A DNA stretch of 64,000 nt, taken from NCBI GenBank assembly GCA_008933995.1, contig WARS01000071.1, positions 5,486,652 through 5,550,651 of the forward strand. The letters are read 5' to 3'. The stretch is from Datnioides undecimradiatus. Taxonomy: Eukaryota > Chordata > Actinopteri > Lobotiformes > Datnioididae. Both the position numbers and the translations under genes were made by a program. This document shows, one piece after another, positions 56,846 to 64,000 of the stretch. Below the pieces are notes generated by a model. That model made no database searches. It was not told where the DNA came from and saw nothing but the letters and a program-made list of their open reading frames with translations. Each line of letters opens with the position of its first letter. Position 1 is the first letter of the stretch.

Positions 56846-59800
56846 TAATTAAGATTGAATAAGAATGAACAAACACCGTGTGTGATCCGCCACACACGCA
56901 CCAAAAGACTGACATTTGTTTCCCCTAAAAACACAAGAACACAAACAGCACTTAACTACAGTATTTTTAATTCTGCTTTTCCTTTTTAATGTGGTACTGT
57001 GTTGTCTGGTCTTGTGTGTGCATTTAAAAAAAACATATTGTATGTGTGTTGATATCATTATCAAATCCAATTCTTGTGCCGCCTTATTTACTAAAGAGAT
57101 AAAAACACTGAATACTCGTTGTGGTCCGGTTTTTCTAGAGAAGCAGGAACTTGCATCGTCTCCCATAAATCTAGGGCTTGAATTGCTGCAAATTTAATTC
57201 AAAATCTATCTTAAAAATTGAATCCGAATAGATTAAACTGAAGAATTGGACTGAGGGTCACCATAGCCATTAAAGTAAGAAACTTTTGAAAGCGCATTTC
57301 TTATTTCTAACTATTTTCCTAATCAACAAAAGTGAAGAAAATACATTTATGTGTATCCCTCATTTCAATTAACTGTGAGCAAGTGTGGCTTGGAAACATT
57401 ACCACCATTCATTAACTTCAGAGCACACCAGGTTCAAATTCACTGCCAATCTAATTTTCTACAAAGGAGTGAACTGACATTATTGACGACACCTAGGTGT
57501 GGTCGCTGTTTAAAATTCCTGTGTTGGCGTGCAACACTTCCAGAGGCAGAAACAAATCTCTCTTCACTTTTTAGACTAAAGCATTAGACACTGAAAAAGG
57601 CACTGAAATTGACAAACCCTGCTGCTTTCCCTCAAAAACAAACACTAAAAGGTGGAACCTAACCTAACACACACACAACCTTAGCTATCTGTTTTTGGTT
57701 GGTACAAAACGATCATTCGGTGAAAGAAAAGTCACCTAAAGATGAGAAAAATGAAAAAAAAAAAATGAAACTAAAACAAAAATGACACGTTTTAATATAT
57801 AAGACAAACTTTATCTGGGATGGTTCTCTTGGAGTTGAAAGACTATTCATTTAATGGACTCTAATACTTCCAGTTTAGTGCATGCTTATTGCATCTTGAG
57901 TCTGCCTTTTTACAGGGGAGTATTTTTGAGCATGCTCACCAAAATCATGATGACAGCAAAGCTACAGCTTGAGGGGGGAGGGTTCCAACTCTTTGAAGAT
58001 AATATACATGTGCACCTAAAAGTACATATGAGAAAGGGCACTGGGGTTTAAAACTAAGAAATATAAAATAAATCTATTATCTATACAGTGTATCTGCTGA
58101 AGTGATCTACTTCTACCAGAGCTGAATTGAACTGAAATAAAATGAAAATGAAAACCCCCAATGCCAGCAGGGAACCCGAGCAAATATGCATGAAGTCTCG
58201 ACTTAGATGCAAAGTAATTTATTTGCCCTCCAGTGTAAAAAAAATAATAAAAAAAGTCTGGAGGATAAGCTTTTCACTCGCAACCAACATAGGCAAGCAC
58301 TGAGAAGTAGCCAGAGGAGGAATTAAAAGAAAAAGAACTGATATGGCACATTACATTTTAGGAAAAAACTGGCAGATTACTGCGTCATGGGCACACACAC
58401 GTTAACATCGTTGGATATTTCTCAAAAGACATACACTAAATCTAAAACAGTACCACCATTATGTGCAAGATTCTTGATTTTCAACTGTTTAAGCTTCACA
58501 CAGGAATTTTATGGCTAACACGATTAGAAATGCTACCCGATGCACTGTTTTTGCCATCAGAGACGGAGTAAGAGTTTACCCAGCGAAGCATTGAAAAGCT
58601 CCAACTGAAAGCACCAATTAGGAGTCGCTACAAAGATAGAGTTTACACAGTGAAAAGATCTGTGCTGCACATCTTTGTCCTCATCTGTTTTTCCTCTCAA
58701 AAAGCACAATTCTCACTCTCCTTAGGTTCCCTTAAACTCTGTCTCCAAGACTCTGCATCTCCCTTTTGAAATCCAGACCGAGACTTGCCATACCAGCTGT
58801 TCTTGTGCAGAGACACTACCCCGGGCACCCAGTTAACGCATAACACAAACTTATTTTGGCATGTTTAATTCTCGCCCCGACATCGCTGCCTCGGTGGTGA
58901 CTTAAGGACAATTTTTGTTCTCAAATCTGTGTGTGTGTGTGTGTGTGTCTGCGAGTCAGATAGATATATGAAGAGATCTTCTCTGTGTTTAGTTTTTTTC
59001 ACCCTACCTCTGGGCTGAGATGTCCACAGTCATGTCTGACAGGTTAATCTAGACATCAGCCCCTCCTGTATTAATCACAATGTAGGTGGTTATGATACTG
59101 CACTGAAATAAACAAACTATAATGATCTCATTAATTTAAGATCATTTGCATGGTCTGATCCAATTAGCCTTGATTAAGTTTATTTGGCCACTACAAAATC
59201 GTTAGATTTGGACAAAATGTATAATAAAATTAAACTATATACCAGCATGTGTTAATGTCAGCAAGCTCTGCAGCTCAATCAACTCTCAGATCGTTATTTT
59301 GTTTTACAGCTCACATGACAATGATGCACCTGACACCAAGACAAAAATGGACAGGATGTCAATATCAGAGTATTGTACAAAAAAAAGACCATCACAGAGC
59401 AGAAACAAGCCTGACACACTCTCAGCAAAATGATATACACTACACGCTAACTTTTACTGTGGTAGCTTTTGAGTTTGTTTCTGTTGTTGTTTCATTCTTC
59501 TGTTGCTTGGTCTGCATTTCCGCATGAGTGAGTGTGGTTTAGTGGCCATAGCCAGTATGTGCTTATGCCGCGACGCCCTCTAGTGAATACAAATCGAAAA
59601 ACAAGGGGAACAAGCATACTTCTCAAATGATGTTTTTATGTATAGACTTATAATTCAGACAATTTGAATAAATACAAAATGCTGGGCCAAAATGTATTTT
59701 GATAATTTGAGGCTCTCTTTGATGTTCTTAATTTATTGTTCGATATCTATTAACAAAAAAACCGTTATCTTTGTCTTATTCTTCAGTCCAAAGTAGTGAT

Positions 59801-60300
59801 TTGAGTAGTGATACCCATTTGAGATATATCTGGTAACAGTGTACGAGTCCCTTAAGGTACCGAGGAGAGCCCTGAGGGTGACCAGACTACTAGACTTTAA
59901 CTCCCATTCTTTCTTTTAATGTCTCTGACAAACACTTCACTCTTTAAACTTTAAAATGCTTTTTTTGTTTTGGTTAATGAACATAACTTAAACACACAAA
60001 TGTTAACTTCGTGTTTGGGAGCTGCATTTATGGGAGCTTGCAAATTATAGACTGTTAGTTTTGCTGTACTGGTTAGCTTAAAAAAACATTTGTCACACTG
60101 ACCTTTGTCTTCTTTGGTGTGAAGATCACGAGTAACGTTACTCAGACAAAATATATTTTAGTTAGGACAAGTTTGTTGAGGCATTTTTACATTTACGCAC
60201 TAACCTTACTGCTGCCATCCTTAATTAAAACACACGGCTCTGGATATCGTACTATTACACACTGCTAGCTTACGCTTTGCTTGGTGTCCTACCTTGACAC
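56846..60300. other. Spacer between the LINE remnant and rad21l1, no gene recognised
   Basis: AT-rich sequence with a TG microsatellite (58928-58948) and A-runs (about 57757, 58240). The right end holds the promoter region of rad21l1 and a possible divergent minus-strand first exon (about 60293-60350). No coding exon with recognisable motifs on either strand. Confidence 0.6.
58928..58948. repeat. (TG)n microsatellite
   Basis: Dinucleotide run of about 10 units. Confidence 0.95.
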
Positions 60301-60324
60301 CAAACCTGTTGTCAGTGACCGCTT

Positions 60325-60398
60325 GGGGGGCGGGCGTTGCCTGGTTACCGCTCGCGCTGACATGCCGAACGTCAAAACGCGGTACTTTCAAAGTTAAG
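60325..60398 (+). promoter_or_regulatory. rad21l1: rad21l1 promoter and untranslated first exon with uORF
   Basis: Short GC-rich, CpG-containing patch with a GC box (GGGGGGCGGGC, about 60325-60335) and GTTGCCTGGTTACC at 60336-60349, two RFX-like half-sites in direct orientation. Downstream, AAGTTAAG followed by GTAGGT makes a good splice donor at 60399. An acceptor (GACACCTAG) ends at 60742, 16 bases before the rad21l1 ATG. A uORF at 60362-60397 reads MPNVKTRYFQS then stop. Exon limits are inferred from splice signals only. Confidence 0.5.
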
Positions 60399-60758
60399 GT
60401 AGGTTGTTCTGATAGTGTCTGCGTTTAATTAGTTAAATTAGTAATTTATATATGTCTACCCAATTCGTAAACTTAAAATATAATCAAAAGATACGACGCC
60501 ATCATGTTTAGCTACTTATATCTGAAAAAAAACTGGAAAAAAAAATAATAGCCTGCTGTCTTGGGGTAGCTAGCTAAGTTAGTTAACAATACCTGCTAGC
60601 AAACGCAGCTGGTTAGCCCAATTTGCTAAGTTCAAGCTCAATAAGGAGTAACAGTATACTGACCAAACTGACTGATTCCACTACTCTGATTTCTATAGCA
60701 CGTGAGAGGGGTGCAAATAGTAATGTTTGTTTTTGACACCTAGCTTCGGTACTCCAAC

Positions 60759-63700
60759 ATGTTGTTCTACACGCAACTCTTCACGTCCAAGCGGGGGTCT
60801 CTAGCCAAAATTTGGCTAGCAGCGCACTGGGAAAGGAAACTGACAAAGGCCCATGTATTTGAATGTAATCTGGAAACAACCATCAAAGACATAATTTCCC
60901 CAAAGGTAAAATAAAAAGTCCAAACGCACCCCCCAAAATGATGTATAATGTAACAGCTTGCATCTAAGTTTATCAAAATTGTCTGAAATATACGTGTGAT
61001 TCTTGTAGATGAAAATTGGTTTGCGGACATCTGGTCATCTGCTCATTGGTGTGGTCAGGATCTACTCCAGAAAAGCAAAGTATCTCCTTGCGGACTGCAA
61101 TGATGCCCTGGTTAAAATAAAAATTGCATTCAGACCAGGTAAGACATCATGTTTTCTGAGCCAGTGTTGTCAATCATTATGTAAATTATCTTATAAAAAA
61201 GAACCAAAGCCTTTGACAAATCTACACTGTGACAATGGATTGACTGATGTATTAATTAGCTCTGAGCAAAGGTAAATGGCCATTTGAAAATGCACAGTAT
61301 AAGGTAGAAAAAGTGTCATTTTAACTGAAGTGGTCATTTTGTTTAGTTTATGCAACAGGTATTCTTAAAGTTATGCTAGAGCAGTTAACATTAAAGAAGC
61401 TTCCTCCAGATTCCTTCACAAACTCAAATTAATATCCACTCAGTTGCCATTTTCCAAGGTGTACCTGTCACAGCAGCTTCCCTGGGTAGGGGAGAAGACT
61501 TCAATGAATAGTTATAGTGAGCATTCACTTTCTGAGCAAAGTTCCCATTTAATAAAGACTTCTTAGACATCAAAATTACAATTACCTTTATAGATTTGTG
61601 ATAATCTGACGGGTGCCTTGTAACACCTGGCAAATCAATAGCGTCTATGAATTTGAATCAACATCTCTCTCCGAACAAAAAACTGTTGTGTATTGAAATG
61701 CATTCGTTTTAGGTAGGTAGTACTTTACAGACTGGCAAGTGTCAATACTGGAAAACACTTACCCAAATGAGGACAAACCACCAGAGGGTGACACAGACTT
61801 AATTAATGAACCAACATATTTTTATTTACGTAATACTGTGAGTGTTTGTGTCTTGTTAGACAGCATTAACTAAAAGCACAAATTATCAGCATACTCCTTA
61901 TATTCATTATCAATTGTTGCAGAATGCTATATACACAGTTCCCAGTAACACATGGCAGGCTTAATATGCTAAACCGTTAGCTTAAGTCACAGCAAGGCTA
62001 ATTTCCGATCAGGCCAATTAATGAAACGATATTACAGCGGTACAATAAATAGACATAATATCGGCTTGACAGTGCAACATAATGAAAAACACCGAGAGAA
62101 GTGAGGCATTGTGTTAAGTGAGTCGTATAGCGGTAACTTTTCAAAACAGGAAGAACATGAACTGGCGGAAGCGGAAATAGATCCGTAATTCCAAAATAAA
62201 ATTTCAAAATAAAGGAACACAATGCATCTTTATGATGCTGATGACTTGAACTATAAGGATGTCTGTTTGAAATGACCGTTTAGTGGATGTGAATTTAACA
62301 GATCATTACCTGTTAGCCCTTTCTTTGTCTTTTATTAGTTACAGAGAAATACCTCTTTGATTAATCACTGGGTGCTGTTCATACTTTAGTTCTAAATGCG
62401 ATACCTATTTATGTTATTTCCTCTGTGTTTCTTTCTCAACTTACCAGATCAGACTGATATGCCTGTGGAGGGGCTCGAGGCTACACTAAAAACAATTACT
62501 TTAACTGAAGATTTCAGTGCATTTGATGTGCAGCTGCCAGACCCAAGGTACAGAGCAATTTTTTCAAAATCCTCAAAGACACATATCGTGACAAATTAAG
62601 TTTCATGCTTGTATTACAAACACTACTCATGAAATAAATTATTTTTGTGGTTTGAATTCTGGAAGCAGAGCTAACCATTCGCAAACATTGGGATCACTCA
62701 CTGTAAGCACTATTTCTGTGTTCACATTATGTTCACTATATACTGGGACACCAGTACCATAGATGTCGTGGACCACTTCTCACTGAACCAGAGTCGATCA
62801 GAGGAAATCACTCTTAAAGAGGATTTTGGAAGTGGCTTTCTGAACTTGGCCGATTTCGGTAAGAACCAATTTGTTCTCATGTTACGGTACTGACTGATTT
62901 ATTCCAACGGCTGTTGTTAGCTTTTATTTATTCTTGCAATAAATATTTCTAATATAATTAGACCCAAAGATAAATAAATGATAATGTTCTATATAACTGT
63001 TTTCAACAAAAATACTATATATATACACACATACACACACACACAAACATATATGTACACACACACACACACACAAACATATACACATATGTGCTTGTGA
63101 CCCGTTTGAAAGATTTGCTTGTGCAGTAGGAATCAATGTGTTTGCGGCTGTGTTCCACAGAATACTTTGGTCATTTCACAGGATTTGTTGACGCTAACAA
63201 GATATCAGCCTCCCTTTAAGAGCACTTTTTTTTGCAGAGCTCATACTCTCATACTGACTTAGCAGTTTTTCTCTCCTTTTATGTGCTCTGATGGGCAGGA
63301 GATGAGTCCCAGAGCCAGCAGACTGGATTCCTGGATATGCGCTTGCACAGCCTGGCTCAACATGGAGACACTTTTGGAGATGAGGACAAAGGGCTTGACC
63401 TGCTAGGTGTCTTGCATGACACTTGCTTAAGTTAAATAGTGACCCATCTGAAATCTTGAAGGAATTGACTGAGATAAACCCACAATACAATCTTTTAATT
63501 CAGTGTCTAGATCCTCAGAAGTCAGCGTTTGTAGACTAGTTTTGTCATAACAGTCTAAAAAAGACTTTCCTTAGTTGGTTTGTAAAAGTTATCCTGGGTT
63601 AATTTTTCAGTCATCTATTATGTGTTTTAGTGAAATGTCAAGTATATTGGAACTTGCCCCAGTTTTCTAGTGCTTGGACTTTGTTGGCAGTTGAAGAGCA

Positions 63701-64000
63701 ACTTAACTGGCTTTGCACAAGTGCACTAGTTAAGTTTTCGGCTAGGCTGTCTCATTTGGGAAGGAAGCACTAATTCAATCCGACCTTCACGGCCTCTTCA
63801 AGGACCAGTGTTCATAGGCTGTGTGAACAAATGCCATCTGAGTCTGACTGTTCAGTGGTGAATGAAAAAGATTTTCTCTGCTCTCATTCATCAGACTAAG
63901 AGCTTTGTAGAAAGAAAATTCCTCTTTCTGTTGCAGATAACATTCAAATACTGAACCAGTCTTCTCTAACTTGTCTGTCAGTTGTGATCCTTTTGCAGCT
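60759..64000 (+). CDS. rad21l1: RAD21-like 1, meiotic cohesin kleisin; first 5 coding exons, runs off the window
   Basis: Kleisin subunit expected to bridge SMC1/SMC3 in germline (meiotic) cohesin. Exons 60759-60905, 61009-61138, 62448-62547, 62755-62858 and 63299-63406 give the first 196 residues; the last ends in phase 1 before GTGTCT, and the next exon lies beyond the window. The Rad21/Rec8 N-terminal domain that binds SMC3 is clear: [64 protein letters not shown]. Then comes [15 protein letters not shown], matching RAD21/RAD21L1 NQSR(V/P)EEIT. It begins MLFYTQL, one residue longer than human RAD21 (MFYAH). The substitutions ([10 protein letters not shown], and [16 protein letters not shown] in place of the VDLPEENREAAYNA block) make it more diverged than mitotic rad21, so RAD21L1 is preferred. 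The C-terminal SMC1-binding domain cannot be seen. Confidence 0.92.
63014..63089. repeat. AT/AC cryptic repeat with a duplicated ACACACAAACATAT unit
   Basis: In a rad21l1 intron, a CA run followed by AAACATATATGTACAC is repeated as a longer CA run followed by AAACATATACACATAT. It looks like a local duplication inside a microsatellite. Confidence 0.85.

Overview
The window looks like nuclear DNA of a ray-finned (teleost) fish, probably a percomorph. Genes are split by GT-AG introns, the proteins are vertebrate orthologues, and introns and spacers carry repeat families that I recognise from memory as common in teleosts. I rebuilt five protein-coding genes by joining exons. The four genes that lie wholly inside the window each give a total divisible by three.

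Layout. Bases 1-740 look like the 3' end of a plus-strand transcript that enters from the left; from human synteny it could be dnajc5, but no coding sequence is visible. A repeat-rich spacer with one promoter-like GC-rich patch follows. uckl1 (uridine-cytidine kinase-like 1, minus strand, 15 coding exons, 539 aa) occupies 4371-16459. Directly upstream of it on the same strand is samd10 (SAM-domain protein, 5 coding exons, 175 aa) at 16955-25108. A gene-poor, repeat-rich stretch runs to 34 kb. emilin3 (secreted EMI-domain glycoprotein, plus strand, 4 exons, 916 aa) lies at 34091-37344. About 14.5 kb without a recognisable gene follows. An OPN5-group opsin (plus strand, 5 exons, 399 aa) lies at 51895-53976. 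After a 6 kb spacer holding a decayed LINE, the first five coding exons of rad21l1 (meiotic cohesin kleisin, plus strand) begin at 60759 and run off the right edge.

The human orthologues of uckl1, samd10, emilin3 and rad21l1 all lie on chromosome 20, so the window fits a teleost segment with conserved synteny to human chromosome 20. Their functions are unrelated (pyrimidine salvage, SAM-domain scaffold, extracellular matrix, light sensing, meiotic cohesion), and I see no operon-like or pathway cluster.

I found no clearly new multi-gene system. The strongest leads are: the opsin keeps its retinal lysine but has lost the whole D/ERY motif; uckl1 contains a 17-base microexon; emilin3 has a KGP pentapeptide repeat followed by a His/Glu-rich linker; an X-box plus CCAAT promoter-like patch has no gene attached; rad21l1 has a divergent-promoter layout with a uORF ending next to its splice donor; and samd10 and uckl1 are packed very closely. 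Repeat names rest on memory and were not searched.
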